A DNA stretch of 64,000 nucleotides from Candidatus Fimadaptatus faecigallinarum (GCA_018714445.1 DVNK01000025.1:1-64000); one strand, 5' to 3'; positions 47,932 to 56,724 are shown, counted from the stretch's first letter. The notes: generated by a model not told the origin, from the sequence alone. Translations and numbers: made by a program.

Positions 47932-47967
47932 GCCCCCGCGCGCGGCCGAGTTGCTGCGCGCGGGGGC
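47932..47967 (+). terminator. Terminator of the phosphohexomutase gene
   Basis: Arms GCCCCCGCGCGC / GCGCGCGGGGGC followed by five T. From here to 48391 I see no gene or repeat. Confidence 0.9.
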
Positions 47968-48391
47968 TTTTTGCATCGCGGCGGCGCGGGCCGGTGCGGA
48001 CAGCGGCGCGGGCAGTTCAATTTGCGGATGGGTTTACTGATCTGGCGCTTTGGCCGTGCGGCGCGTTCAAATGCTGCTATTCCCGTTTGTGGGTGGCGTG
48101 CTGTTTTCGGGCATCGTCGCGGCGGGCACACCGTCGGCCATTCCGATTTACGGGCGGCGTGTTGCCAGTGAAGCGCTTTTAGGCTGACGATACGCTGGCC
48201 AGGCGCGGGAATGTACACGCAGGGCGTGCGTTTGCGGCGTGGGCGGCACAGGCGGTGCGAGCGGCGCAGGTCGGGTGCGGAGACCATCCGCGAAGCATGT
48301 CCAGAGCCGGCGCTTTTGCGGGCAGTACCTCATTGGCCTTGCAGCTGCGCTGCGCCGGCGGTATCGTCAGTGTCGCGCTTGCGCATACCCA

Positions 48392-48420
48392 TTCACAAAA
48401 CCGGCCGCGTATACTATAAT
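48392..48420 (+). promoter_or_regulatory. Promoter of the serine hydrolase gene
   Basis: TTCACA (48392-48397), 17-bp spacer, TATAAT (48415-48420). Confidence 0.75.
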
Positions 48421-48479
48421 GGATTAAAACGCGGGCCGCGGCAGTGTGCCGCCGCCACGCGCACAGGAGGCGAACCCAT

Positions 48480-49343
48480 ATGGATATGACGCGGTTTGAG
48501 GCGCGCGCAGCCGAGCTGCGGGTGTTGGGCGTCAAGGTAACGCAGGACGGGCGTGAACTGGCGTACCGGGTCTGGGACGACGATTGCCGGCGCAACATAT
48601 ACTCGGCAAGCAAGAGCTTTACGTCGTGCGCGGTGGGCATAGCGATTCGCGAGGGCCTGCTGTCGCTGGACGAGCGGTTGACCGACGCGTTTGCGGCCGA
48701 CATGCCGGATGAGGTGAGCGAAAACCTCAGGCGGGCCACGGTGCGCGATCTGCTCACTATGTGCCTGGGCCAGTCCCGGCCGATGCTGATGGGCAGCCAG
48801 CGCCCGCTGTACGCCGAGGATGACTGGGTCAGGCTGGCGCTGAGCGCGTCGTTTGACTACATGCCCGGCACGCGGTTCGTGTACAACAACGTGGGCCCAT
48901 ACCTTGCGGGCATACTGGTGCAGCGGCGAGCGGGCTGCGATCTGACGGCATATCTGACGCCGCGGCTGTTCAAGCCGCTGGGCATACGCCGGCCGACGTG
49001 GGAGAGCGACCCCATGGGCAATACTTTTGGCGCGGGCGGGCTGTTTCTGACGCTGTCGGAGTTTCATAGGTTTGGGCTGCTGTACCTGAACGGGGGCAAC
49101 TGGGACGGCTGGCAACTGGTGCCCGCTGAGTGGGTGCGGGAATCGGGCAGCCGGCAGTCGGCTAGCGACTATGGGTATCTGTTCTGGCTGGGCGAGCACG
49201 GCTCGTACCGCGCCGACGGCAAGTACGGTCAGATGTCGATGATATTCGGCGACAGGCGCGCGGTGATAACCGTGACGGCCGAATGCCGCGATGTGGACGC
49301 GCTGCGCCGCGCGATATACGATCTGCTGTACCCGCAGCTGTGA
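48480..49343 (+). CDS. Serine hydrolase, class C beta-lactamase/PBP4-like fold
   Basis: A 287-aa protein with the beta-lactamase-family SxxK motif (Ser42-Ala-Ser-Lys45 in YSASKSFTS) and the YxN motif (Tyr135-Asn-Asn in FVYNNVGPY). The segment LLSLDERLTDAF and the later GAGGLFLTLSEFHRFGLLYL are also typical. No signal peptide is present, so it is probably cytosolic, which argues against a true beta-lactamase and for an esterase, amidase or D-aminopeptidase-like role. AGGAGG sits about 9 bases before the ATG. The acetyltransferase starts 85 bp after the stop and may share its transcript. Confidence 0.88.
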   Translation: MDMTRFEARAAELRVLGVKVTQDGRELAYRVWDDDCRRNIYSASKSFTSCAVGIAIREGLLSLDERLTDAFAADMPDEVSENLRRATVRDLLTMCLGQSRPMLMGSQRPLYAEDDWVRLALSASFDYMPGTRFVYNNVGPYLAGILVQRRAGCDLTAYLTPRLFKPLGIRRPTWESDPMGNTFGAGGLFLTLSEFHRFGLLYLNGGNWDGWQLVPAEWVRESGSRQSASDYGYLFWLGEHGSYRADGKYGQMSMIFGDRRAVITVTAECRDVDALRRAIYDLLYPQL

Positions 49344-49428
49344 CGGCCGTGCAAAGCCGGACTTGGCGTCCGCACGGCGGCGCGGCAACAAGCTTGCGGA
49401 AGTCGATGGGATTGAAGGAGAATGTGAT

Positions 49429-49983
49429 ATGAAACACAAGGGGACTGCACGCCTGGAGTCGGAACGGTTGATACTGCGCCCGTTCGTCACCGAGGATGCG
49501 GAGGCGATGTTCCGCAACTGGGCAAGCGACGGCGAAGTCACGCGGTTTCTGACCTGGCCCACGCATGCCGACAGCGCCGGCACGGCGCAACTGCTGGCTG
49601 AATGGAGCGGGCATTATTCGGACGGCGCATACTACAACTGGGCGATAACGCTCAAATCAGCCCCGGATGAGCCGATAGGCAACATAAGCGTGGTAAACGC
49701 GATCGACGACAGGATAAAGCTGGCCGAGATAGGCTATTGCATCGGCCGGGCATGGTGGCACAGAGGCATAACCTCCGAAGCGCTGAGCGCCGTAATCGAC
49801 TATATGTTTAACCAGGTCGGCGTGAACAAGGTGCAGGCGCGGCACGATACGCGCAATCCAAACTCGGGCCGGGTCATGCGCAAGTGCGGCCTGAAGTACG
49901 AGGGCACGCTCCGTCAGGCCGACTGGAACAATCAGGGCGTCTGCGACGTGAGCTATTATGGTTTGCTGGCTGATGAGCGGTGA
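49429..49983 (+). CDS. GNAT-family N-acetyltransferase (RimJ/RimL-like)
   Basis: A 184-aa acetyl-CoA-dependent acetyltransferase. It begins with LESERLILRPF, contains the strand IGNISVVN, the acetyl-CoA loop region IGYCIGRAWWHRGITSEALSAV, and ends VMRKCGLKYEGTLRQ followed by DVSYYGLL, all typical of the RimJ/RimL or ribosomal-protein-alanine acetyltransferase group. AAGGAG precedes the ATG. Likely cotranscribed with the serine hydrolase. The substrate could be a protein N-terminus or a small amine. Confidence 0.92.
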   Translation: MKHKGTARLESERLILRPFVTEDAEAMFRNWASDGEVTRFLTWPTHADSAGTAQLLAEWSGHYSDGAYYNWAITLKSAPDEPIGNISVVNAIDDRIKLAEIGYCIGRAWWHRGITSEALSAVIDYMFNQVGVNKVQARHDTRNPNSGRVMRKCGLKYEGTLRQADWNNQGVCDVSYYGLLADER

Positions 49984-49993
49984 GAACTGATTC

Positions 49994-50031
49994 GACCCTC
50001 GCGTGCGGTCATATGACGGCACGCGGGGGTC
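49994..50031 (+). terminator. Hairpin after the GNAT gene
   Basis: Arms GACCCTCGCGTGC / GCACGCGGGGGTC, loop of 12, without a good T-tract. Lies between convergent genes. Confidence 0.4.
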
Positions 50032-50062
50032 GGTGCGTTTGCGGGGCTTTGAGCCGGCGCGG

Positions 50063-50293
50063 TCAGGGCCTTTTTTTCGTGGGCAGCGGCAACGGTTCGT
50101 CGGTGAACTCGGCTATGAAGTCCAGCGATACGTTATACAGCTGCGCCAGGCGTATGACAAGCGCAAACGGTATTTCGCGCTTGCCCTGTTCGTAGTTGGT
50201 ATACGTGGTCTTGTGCATGCCCAGTATTTCGACCAGCTGCGTCTGCGTCAGGTCGTGATCCTCGCGCAGGTCCTTCAGGCGACGGTAGTACAT
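50063..50293 (-). CDS. XRE/Cro-CI family regulator
   Basis: A 76-aa one-domain DNA-binding protein. The helix-turn-helix is LTQTQLVEILGMHKTTYTNYE, followed by GKREIPFALVIRLAQLYNVSLDFI, the usual Xre ending. ATG 50293 follows AGGAGGG; an upstream in-frame start at 50326 lacks a ribosome binding site. A near-perfect palindrome at 50357-50378 and a strong outward promoter at 50320 lie next to its start, so it likely represses both its own gene and the rightward transcript (inference). Confidence 0.9.
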   Translation of the reverse strand: MYYRRLKDLREDHDLTQTQLVEILGMHKTTYTNYEQGKREIPFALVIRLAQLYNVSLDFIAEFTDEPLPLPTKKRP

Positions 50294-50319
50294 ATTGTCC
50301 CTCCTTGCTTGAAAAGTCC

Positions 50320-50348
50320 TTGACATGGTACATCATTTGTGGTATATT
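50320..50348 (+). promoter_or_regulatory. Rightward promoter divergent from the XRE gene
   Basis: TTGACA (50320-50325), 17-bp spacer, TATATT (50343-50348). It would transcribe the small reading frame at 50397. Confidence 0.75.
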
Positions 50349-50356
50349 CTGTCTGT

Positions 50357-50378
50357 AAATACAACATATGATGTATTT
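50357..50378. promoter_or_regulatory. 22-bp palindrome, candidate XRE operator
   Basis: The left half AAATACAACAT and right half ATGATGTATTT pair at 10 of 11 positions around a central CATATG. It covers the expected transcription start of the rightward promoter. A related half-site, ACATCAT, lies at 50330-50336 in the promoter spacer. Confidence 0.6.
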
Positions 50379-50396
50379 TGAAGGGGGTGCGACGCC

Positions 50397-50633
50397 ATGC
50401 AATATATGCCAATTGAGCAGGAGACCAGATCAAAGAAGCTTGCGCTATTTCTGGCCTGGGATTATCAGATGCATTTGCTGTACCTAAATAGGCGGCGTTG
50501 CAATGCAAGGTTGAGCTCTACGCTTAGCATGAATGCCGACGGCGTATTGGACGGAGGTCGCCCGTCACGACGGCCTGAACGTATTGACACGCGCGGGCAT
50601 AGGTGCTATAATGCTGATAATAATATACCATAA
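50397..50633 (+). CDS. Small putative reading frame behind the XRE-controlled promoter
   Basis: A 78-codon frame with a good ribosome binding site (AGGGGGTG, 8 bases before the ATG) and a consensus promoter. The first half (MQYMPIEQETRSKKLALFLA) could be a small helical protein. The second half is Arg-rich and overlaps the next promoter. Codon use lacks the GC-rich third positions of neighbouring genes, so it may be foreign or not coding at full length. No family recognised. Confidence 0.3.
   Translation: MQYMPIEQETRSKKLALFLAWDYQMHLLYLNRRRCNARLSSTLSMNADGVLDGGRPSRRPERIDTRGHRCYNADNNIP
50584..50612 (+). promoter_or_regulatory. Consensus promoter of the T-box methyltransferase unit
   Basis: TTGACA (50584-50589), 17-bp spacer, TATAAT (50607-50612). 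It drives the T-box leader. Confidence 0.88.
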
Positions 50634-50900
50634 AACCTTATGAAGCGGAGATCAAACCGCGCATGCGCCCACAGAGAGCGGGGAATGGCTGAGAGCCCCG
50701 CGGAATGCTGCACGGCAAATGGACCGCTGAAGGGCCGGATGAAATCCCGTAGACCGGGCGAGTATTCTGGGCCGCGCGCCGGCGTTAGAGGCAGGAAGCG
50801 TGTTGGCGCTTCCGTATGAGAAGGCTCGCGCATGCGGGTTAAATGAAGGTGGTACCGCGGCTGACAAGTCCGCCCTTTGCAGGAGGGCGGGCTTTTATTT
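50619..50900 (+). promoter_or_regulatory. T-box riboswitch leader (Trp or Met type)
   Basis: A tRNA-sensing leader that controls the methyltransferase. Stem I starts with AGCGG (50644-50648) pairing with CCGCT (50724-50728); the AG-bulge/distal motif AGAGAG is at 50673-50678. The specifier loop on the 3' side reads CAAATGGA, so by position the codon is TGG (50720-50722, Trp); reading one base earlier gives ATG (Met). The T-box sequence is GAAGGTGGTACCGCGG (50845-50860) with bulge UGGU, which pairs with an A73 tRNA end or, by wobble, G73. The terminator stem CCGCCCT / AGGGCGG (50870-50890) is followed by TTTTATTTT. Confidence 0.9.
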
Positions 50901-50934
50901 TACCCCTGCGACATGCGATGAAAGGAGCGGCTAT

Positions 50935-51804
50935 ATGTCGAACAGACCACAATGCGAGGCGCATGACCCGACGCGGCAGTGCGCATCGACACCGGACGAG
51001 GTGGCGCGCTACTTTGATGCAAACGCGGCCGGCGAATGGGGCCGCATGGACCGGAATCCGTACATGCAGCTGATATGGTCGCTGCACATGGACTTCATAG
51101 CCGACGCGGTGAGGCCGGGGCTGCGGGTACTGGATGCGGGCGGCGGCTCGGGACGGTACACCGTGGAACTGGCGGAGAGCGGCTGCGAGGTCACACTGCT
51201 GGACATATCGCCGGGCGAGCTTGAGTTCGCACGGCAGCGCCTGGATGAGCGCGGACTGAGCGCGCGGTGCGTCTGCGCGGACATACGCGACATGCATGAG
51301 TTGGGCGACGGCGAGTTCGACCTGACGCTGTGCTATGGCGCGCCGCTGTCGTACTGCCTGGACGGGCGGGAGGACGCGCTGCGCGAGCTGAGACGCGTGA
51401 CCCGGCCGGGCGGCTTGATCGCGGCGAGCGTCAACGGCGTATGGGGCATACTGCGCCACCAGCTGTGCGCGGGCGCGCGCGACTTCTTTGCGCGGCAGGA
51501 GTACTGGCATGTGCTGGATGTGGCGCGCGGCGGGGACTGCCCGCGATTCAGCGAGATGGACCAGCCCGCGCGGCACTTCTTCACTGCGGACGAGCTGCGC
51601 GCGCTGTTTGAGGGCGCGGGGCTGATGGCCGTCGAACTGGGCGCGGCGCCGGGATTGTGCGCGGGGGCGCTGCGGGTGCCCGGGCTGTGCGACGACGCGG
51701 CCGCCTGGGCCACGCTGTGCGAGCTGGAGCGCATGACATATCGCGATCCAATGCTGCTGGGCGGCGGCGAGTTCCTGCTGGCGCGCGGACGCGTGCCGGA
51801 CTGA
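50935..51804 (+). CDS. Class I SAM-dependent methyltransferase under T-box control
   Basis: A 289-aa soluble methyltransferase. Motif I is VLDAGGGSGRYTVELAESG (SAM-binding Gly-rich loop), motif II is VTLLDISPGELEFA, motif III is ADIRDMHEL, and the post-motif region is FDLTLCYGAPLSYCLDG, then RVTRPGGLIAASV. The N-terminus (about 15-45, DEVARYFDANAAGEWGRMDRNPYM) is of the type seen in small-molecule methyltransferases. ATG 50935 follows AAAGGAG, 34 bases after the leader's terminator. The only gene in its unit, it is unusual for being tuned by an uncharged tRNA. Substrate not known; an amino-acid-derived metabolite would fit. Confidence 0.9.
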   Translation: MSNRPQCEAHDPTRQCASTPDEVARYFDANAAGEWGRMDRNPYMQLIWSLHMDFIADAVRPGLRVLDAGGGSGRYTVELAESGCEVTLLDISPGELEFARQRLDERGLSARCVCADIRDMHELGDGEFDLTLCYGAPLSYCLDGREDALRELRRVTRPGGLIAASVNGVWGILRHQLCAGARDFFARQEYWHVLDVARGGDCPRFSEMDQPARHFFTADELRALFEGAGLMAVELGAAPGLCAGALRVPGLCDDAAAWATLCELERMTYRDPMLLGGGEFLLARGRVPD

Positions 51805-51883
51805 CGGCGGCTGGGTGTTGCGTGAGAAGGCTGCGGTCATGTCGTTGAGCAACGCTAAGGCCGGATCATACCGGCCGGGTGCG

Positions 51884-52000
51884 CATCAGGTTGTCCGATG
51901 CTTGCATGCGCGACTGAACGGCGCGATTGAAGCTGTTGCACATCAGGTTGTCTGACAATTGCATGCGCGGCTGAACGGCGCGATTGAGGCTGTTGCGCGT
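51884..52000. repeat. Short 57-bp tandem repeat, 2 copies
   Basis: CATCAGGTTGTC starts at 51884 and 51941, and both units contain CTGAACGGCGCGATTGA. It follows the methyltransferase gene. A GGCCGG/CCGGCC stem-loop at 51859-51876 lies just before it. No other feature is seen in 51805-52205. Confidence 0.7.
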
Positions 52001-52214
52001 CGGCTGCCGTCAAAGCGGCGTATGGGTGGACTTGATTGTGCGCAGGCCAAATTCCGACTTGATATTGCGGCGCATTCGCGCGATAATATCCATGTACGAT
52101 ACTGAACAGATGAGCGCCCGTCCGGCGTGCGGCCTGCCGTTAGAGCCGCGCGCCGGCGACGGGCCAGCGACGGCACAGGCGACTGCCGCCTGAGCATACG
52201 ACGAGGTGATATGT

Positions 52215-54140
52215 ATGGAACTGCTGATGGGCAATGAAGCTATCGCGATGGGCGCGCTGCGTGCGGGCGTGGGCGTGGTGGCCGGGTACCCGGGCACGCC
52301 GTCCACCGAAGTGCTGGAGACAGTGGCCAGGCGCAATCCGGGCCATGTAAAGGTGCAGTGGTCGGTCAACGAGAAAAACGCGCTGGAGGTCGGCGTGGGC
52401 GCGGCGTATGCCGGCGCGCGCGCGATGGTCACGATGAAGCAGGTGGGCCTTAACGTGGCCAGCGATCCGCTGATGTGCGTAAACTACGTGGGCGTAAAGG
52501 GCGGTCTGGTGATACTGGTCGCCGACGATCCCGGCCCGATATCGTCCCAGACCGAACAGGATACCCGCGCGTTCGGACGCTATGCGCGGATTCCGGTGCT
52601 CGACCCGGCCTCGCCCGAGGAGGCGTTCGACATGGCGCAGTATGCGTTCGAACTGAGCGAGCGCATAGGCGGACCGGTGATACTCCGTCCGACCACGCGC
52701 GTGTGCCACAGCTGCGCGTCGATAGAGGTCGGCGAGCTGCCCGGGCCGCGCGCGGTCGAGGGCTTTGTCAAGGATCCCAGATGGGTCATATTCCCCAGGC
52801 TGTCTTACCAGAGCAAGATACGGCTGTGCGAGCGCGAAGCGCCGTTGGCCGCCGAACTGGCCCGCAGCCGCTTCAACGCGTTTGAGGGCGCGCAGCTGCT
52901 GGACATAAAGGGCGTGGCCAATCCGTGCGAGACCTGCGAGGTCGCGCGCCAGCCCTACTTCACGCGCAACGGCTCCAGCGAGTGCGTCGATTGCGAGAAG
53001 GCCGACATCGCTCAGCGCATCGCGGCGGCAAGGCGCGGCGTGGCATGTGGCGGCGTGACGTACGCGTATGTGCGCGAGGCGCTCAAGCTGCTGGGGGCCG
53101 AGTGCCCGGTGCTCAGGATAGGCACGCCGTATCCGTTCCCGGACGAGCTGGCGCGCGACTTCATGAAGAGCGTCAGCAGCGTACTGGTGCTGGAGGAGCT
53201 CGACCCGGTGATTGAGGACGCGCTGCACATGGCGCGCGACCGCTACGGCCTGAGCGCGCAGATAGTGGGCAAGCGCGACGGCGCGGTGCCGGTTGCAGGC
53301 GAGCTGAGCGCCGACGAGTGCGCGAAGCTGCTGGGCAACTATCTGGGCGTGGCGCGGCGCGACGCGGGCCGCATAGCCGACGAACCGCCGGCACTGCCGG
53401 TCAGACCGCCGGTGCTGTGTGCGGGCTGTCCGCATCGGGGATCGTTCTATGCGGTCAAGGTGGCGATGAAGGGGCGCAAGGCGGTGTTCTGCGGCGACAT
53501 AGGCTGCTACACGCTGGGCAATGCCGCGCCGCTGGACATGACCGACACCTGCCTGTGCATGGGCGCGGGCATCACGATAGCGCAGGGCCTGACGCTGGCG
53601 CAGGGCGAGGGCGTCAACTTTGCGTTCGTGGGCGATTCGACGTTCTTCCACAGCGGCATAACCGGCGTGATAAACGCGGTGTACAATAAGACCGACATGG
53701 TGCTGTGCGTGCTGGATAACTCGACGACCGCCATGACCGGCCATCAGGCGCATCCCGGCATGGGCCGCGACGCCTCGGGCAATCCCGCGCCGGTGATAAG
53801 CATACGCCGCATACTGGAGGCGATAGGCGTCAGCTCGATAGAGTGTGTCAATCCGTTCAACCTCAAGGAGGCGGTTGCGGCGGTCAGGCGCGCGGCCGAC
53901 GGTCAGGGCGTGCGGGCGCTGCTGTTTGAGGCGCCGTGCGTGGCGCTGCCGGGCAAGCGCGGCACGATGCGGGTGGATGCGGACAAGTGCGTGGGCTGCC
54001 ACCGGTGCATACGCGAGCTGGGCTGTCCGGCGCTGAGCGTGGGCGAGGGCGGCAAGGCCGAGATAGCGCCCGATATGTGCACTGCGTGCGGACTGTGCGC
54101 GCAGGTGTGCCCGGTGAGTTGCATTGCGGAGGTGAAGTGA
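52215..54140 (+). CDS. iorA: Indolepyruvate:ferredoxin oxidoreductase, alpha subunit
   Basis: A 641-aa TPP and iron-sulfur enzyme subunit that oxidatively decarboxylates aryl-pyruvates from Trp, Phe and Tyr to aryl-acetyl-CoA, reducing ferredoxin. The N-terminal half has GNEAIAMGALRAGV and GYPGTPSTEVLE; the TPP domain has LCAGCPHRG, GDIGCYTLG and GDSTFFHSG with VLDNSTTAMTGHQ. The C-terminus has an atypical cluster CVGCHRCIRELGCP and a classical CTACGLCAQVCP. ATG 52215 is chosen for the adjacent GAGGTGAT; a GTG at 52206 is possible. It overlaps no gene and is followed after 1 base by iorB. Confidence 0.97.
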   Translation: MELLMGNEAIAMGALRAGVGVVAGYPGTPSTEVLETVARRNPGHVKVQWSVNEKNALEVGVGAAYAGARAMVTMKQVGLNVASDPLMCVNYVGVKGGLVILVADDPGPISSQTEQDTRAFGRYARIPVLDPASPEEAFDMAQYAFELSERIGGPVILRPTTRVCHSCASIEVGELPGPRAVEGFVKDPRWVIFPRLSYQSKIRLCEREAPLAAELARSRFNAFEGAQLLDIKGVANPCETCEVARQPYFTRNGSSECVDCEKADIAQRIAAARRGVACGGVTYAYVREALKLLGAECPVLRIGTPYPFPDELARDFMKSVSSVLVLEELDPVIEDALHMARDRYGLSAQIVGKRDGAVPVAGELSADECAKLLGNYLGVARRDAGRIADEPPALPVRPPVLCAGCPHRGSFYAVKVAMKGRKAVFCGDIGCYTLGNAAPLDMTDTCLCMGAGITIAQGLTLAQGEGVNFAFVGDSTFFHSGITGVINAVYNKTDMVLCVLDNSTTAMTGHQAHPGMGRDASGNPAPVISIRRILEAIGVSSIECVNPFNLKEAVAAVRRAADGQGVRALLFEAPCVALPGKRGTMRVDADKCVGCHRCIRELGCPALSVGEGGKAEIAPDMCTACGLCAQVCPVSCIAEVK

Positions 54141-54141
54141 C

Positions 54142-54714
54142 ATGAGCAGCATACTGCTATGCGGCGTGGGCGGCCAGGGCGCGGTACTGGCCAGCCGTAT
54201 ACTGGCGCAGGCCGCGATGGATCGCGGTTACTTTGCGCGCACCGCCGAGACGATAGGCATGGCGCAGCGCGGCGGGTGCGTGGTGAGCCACGTGAGGTTT
54301 GGCGGGGACACGGCGTCGCCGCTGATACCGCTGGGCGGCGCGGACGCGATAGTCGCCAGCGAGCCCTGTGAGGCCGTGCGCAATCGGGGATACTTGAAGC
54401 CCGGCGGACTGGTGGTGACGTCGCCGGATGCGATATCGCCGGTCACGGCGTCGCTGAGCGGTGCGCGGTTTGACGGGCGCGCGATGATAGAGTACATGGC
54501 GCGGCATGCGGATGTGCGCGTCATCGACACGCAGGCGCTGATGAGGGAATGCGGCTCGCTCAAGCCGCTGAACATAGCGCTGATAGGCTGCGCGGTGCAG
54601 CACGGCCAGTTGGGCATAGACCTGGCTGACGTGGAGCGGGCGCTCAGGGCGCGGGTTGCGCCGCGGTACGTTGAGATGAATCTGAAGGCGTTGGCATTGG
54701 GCCGCGACAGCTGA
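54142..54714 (+). CDS. iorB: Indolepyruvate:ferredoxin oxidoreductase, beta subunit
   Basis: A 190-aa gamma-type pyruvate oxidoreductase domain that completes the IorAB enzyme. It opens with LLCGVGGQGAVLASRILAQA and contains AETIGMAQRGGCVVSHVRFG, both signatures of IorB-like proteins. A ribosome binding site (GGAGGTGA) lies inside the end of iorA; the spacing of one base between genes implies coupled translation and a 1:1 complex. The next gene, a paaK-type ligase, starts 52 bp later. Confidence 0.97.
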   Translation: MSSILLCGVGGQGAVLASRILAQAAMDRGYFARTAETIGMAQRGGCVVSHVRFGGDTASPLIPLGGADAIVASEPCEAVRNRGYLKPGGLVVTSPDAISPVTASLSGARFDGRAMIEYMARHADVRVIDTQALMRECGSLKPLNIALIGCAVQHGQLGIDLADVERALRARVAPRYVEMNLKALALGRDS

Positions 54715-54766
54715 GTCCGGCGCTGGCGCTGACCTTGAATATACTTGGAGAGGAACGTGCTCGACA

Positions 54767-56005
54767 ATGATAATGAACGAATATCAGCTCAAACATATAA
54801 AGCGCCAGCTGCGCCGGCTGCTGGCGGTGCCGGATGGGTTCTATGCCAAGCGGCTGGCGGGACTGGATCCCGAATCGATAAAGTCGCAGGCCGACTTCGA
54901 GCAGCTGCCGTTTACCGACAAGGGCGACCTGCGGCAGGCATATCCGCTGGGCCTGGCGGCGGTGCCTATGGAGCGGGTAGTGCGCATACACTCGTCCAGC
55001 GGCACGACCGGCACGCCGGTGATAATACCCTACACCCGCCAGGACGTGGACGACTGGGCGACGATGTTCGCGCGGTGCTATGAGATAGCGGGCATAGACA
55101 ACACTGACCGCGTGCAGATAACCCCCGGCTACGGGCTGTGGACGGCGGGCATAGGCTTCCAGAACGGTGCCGAGCGCATAGGCGCCATGGTCGTGCCGAT
55201 GGGCCCGGGCAATACCGAAAAGCAACTCCAGTTCATGCAGGACATGGGCACGACGGTGCTGACGGCGACGTCGTCCTATGCGCTGCTGCTGGCTGAGGAG
55301 ATCAAAAAGCGCGGCCTGCGCGACAAGCTCAAGCTGCGCAAGGGCGTGATAGGTTCGGAGCGCTGGGGCGAGAAGATGCGCCGGCGCATAGCCGACGAGC
55401 TGGGCGTTCAGCTCTACGACATATACGGCCTGACCGAGGTGTACGGCCCGGGCATAGGCATAAGCTGCGACCATGAGTGCGGCATGCACATGTTCGACGA
55501 CTTCCTGTACTTTGAGATAATCAACCCCAAGACCGGCGCAGTAGTGCCCGACGGCGAGATAGGCGAGCTGGTGATAACCACGCTCAAGAAGGAAGGCGCG
55601 CCGCTGATACGGTACCGCACGCACGACATGACGCGCGCGCTGCCGGGCGAGTGCCCGTGCGGCTGGCACTATCCGCGCATCGACGCGATACTGGGGCGCA
55701 CCGACGACATGGTCAAGGTCAAGGGCGTGCTGATCTACCCGGCGCAGGTCGATAACGTATTGCGCGAGGTGGACGGCGTATCCAGCGAATACCAGGTCAT
55801 GATAGACCACTTCGACGGACGCGACCGGCTGACGCTGTTCTTTGAGACCGAGCTGCCCGAGGATGCCCGTAAGGACCTCGAATACCGCGTGATGACGCAC
55901 TTCAAGGAGCGCGTAGGCATAATCTGCGTGCCCAAAGCGGTGGGCATGGGCGACCTGCCCCGCAGCGAGAAGAAGTCTACCCGCATCTACGACAACCGGT
56001 ATTGA
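54767..56005 (+). CDS. paaK: Phenylacetate-CoA ligase family enzyme
   Basis: A 412-aa AMP-forming acyl-CoA ligase of the PaaK type. It has the phosphate-binding loop RIHSSSGTTGTPVIIPYT, a central VIGSERWGEKMRRRI, DIYGLTEVYGPG, the hinge RTDDMVKVKGVLIYP, and the C-terminal lysine region ending KKSTRIYDNR. In archaea and Clostridia such genes sit beside iorAB, where the pair links aryl-acetyl-CoA with free arylacetate and ATP, possibly in the ATP-forming direction (inference). The first ATG at 54767 is used; ATG 54773 is a close alternative, and the ribosome binding site (AGAGGA, 14 bases away) is not ideal for either. Confidence 0.93.
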   Translation: MIMNEYQLKHIKRQLRRLLAVPDGFYAKRLAGLDPESIKSQADFEQLPFTDKGDLRQAYPLGLAAVPMERVVRIHSSSGTTGTPVIIPYTRQDVDDWATMFARCYEIAGIDNTDRVQITPGYGLWTAGIGFQNGAERIGAMVVPMGPGNTEKQLQFMQDMGTTVLTATSSYALLLAEEIKKRGLRDKLKLRKGVIGSERWGEKMRRRIADELGVQLYDIYGLTEVYGPGIGISCDHECGMHMFDDFLYFEIINPKTGAVVPDGEIGELVITTLKKEGAPLIRYRTHDMTRALPGECPCGWHYPRIDAILGRTDDMVKVKGVLIYPAQVDNVLREVDGVSSEYQVMIDHFDGRDRLTLFFETELPEDARKDLEYRVMTHFKERVGIICVPKAVGMGDLPRSEKKSTRIYDNRY

Positions 56006-56018
56006 TAGCGCCGGACTG

Positions 56019-56046
56019 GCCGGGCGGCCTGTATGGGCCGCCCGGC
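56019..56046 (+). terminator. Hairpin after paaK
   Basis: Perfect 11-bp arms GCCGGGCGGCC / GGCCGCCCGGC, loop TGTATG, no T-tract. Confidence 0.5.
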
Positions 56047-56410
56047 TGTGCGGGTTTGTAGTGTGGCTGTGTACGCGGCGGCAAGGCTGTGCAGTGATGG
56101 GCTTAGCAGCAGGCCTGATTGTTAGCATGTGCCGCCGGGACGCGCTGGTTCGTAGCGCGGCTGTGTACGCGGCGGCAAGGCCGCGCAGTGATAGGCTTAG
56201 CAGCAGGTTTGACTGCAAGCATGTGCCGCCGGGCTGTATGGGTTTGCAACGCGGCGCATGTACGCGACGACAAGGCTGTGCGACGATAGGCTTAGCAGCG
56301 GGTTTGACTGCAAGCATGTGACGCCGGGCTGTATGGGTTTGCAACGCGGCGTGTGTAGGCGGCGACGAGGCTGTGCGGCGATAGGCTTAGCGGCAGCGGG
56401 TCTTTAAGCT
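56047..56410. repeat. Tandem array K, 94/95-bp unit, about 3.8 copies
   Basis: GCTTAGCAGC or close variants occur at 56101, 56195, 56290 and 56385 (94, 95, 95). Units share GGTTTGACTGCAAGCATGTG and TGTGTACGCGGCGGCAAGGC. Located between convergent genes. Confidence 0.88.
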
Positions 56411-56627
56411 GCTAATATATAGGTGTGCTCGAGATATGGCGATTGTGCGCGGCGGACTTTGTAGCAGTAGCGTGGAATGCCGGCATGTGCGGGTTCGTTA
56501 TGCGGCAGTTGTAAGGCGCGGGCGGCATAGGCGCATCACGCGTCATGCGCAGGCGCGGTAAAGCGCCCCAATCGGCAAGCCTGCATGTAAAGCCCGCCAC
56601 GTCGTGCATTGCGCCGATCGACATGCA

Positions 56628-56660
56628 AAACCCGGCCTCGCACAGGGCGAAGCCGGGTTT
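56628..56660 (-). terminator. Terminator of the HD-domain gene
   Basis: Minus strand: AAACCCGGC / GCCGGGTTT with a 15-base loop, followed by TGCATG. A run of four T overlaps the end of the stem. 56411-56627 holds no gene. Confidence 0.65.
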
Positions 56661-56724
56661 GAGCATATGTGGCCCAGCCTGAGGCCGTGGAGCACGCGCG
56701 TCATGCCGGCACGCGCGCGGCGCG

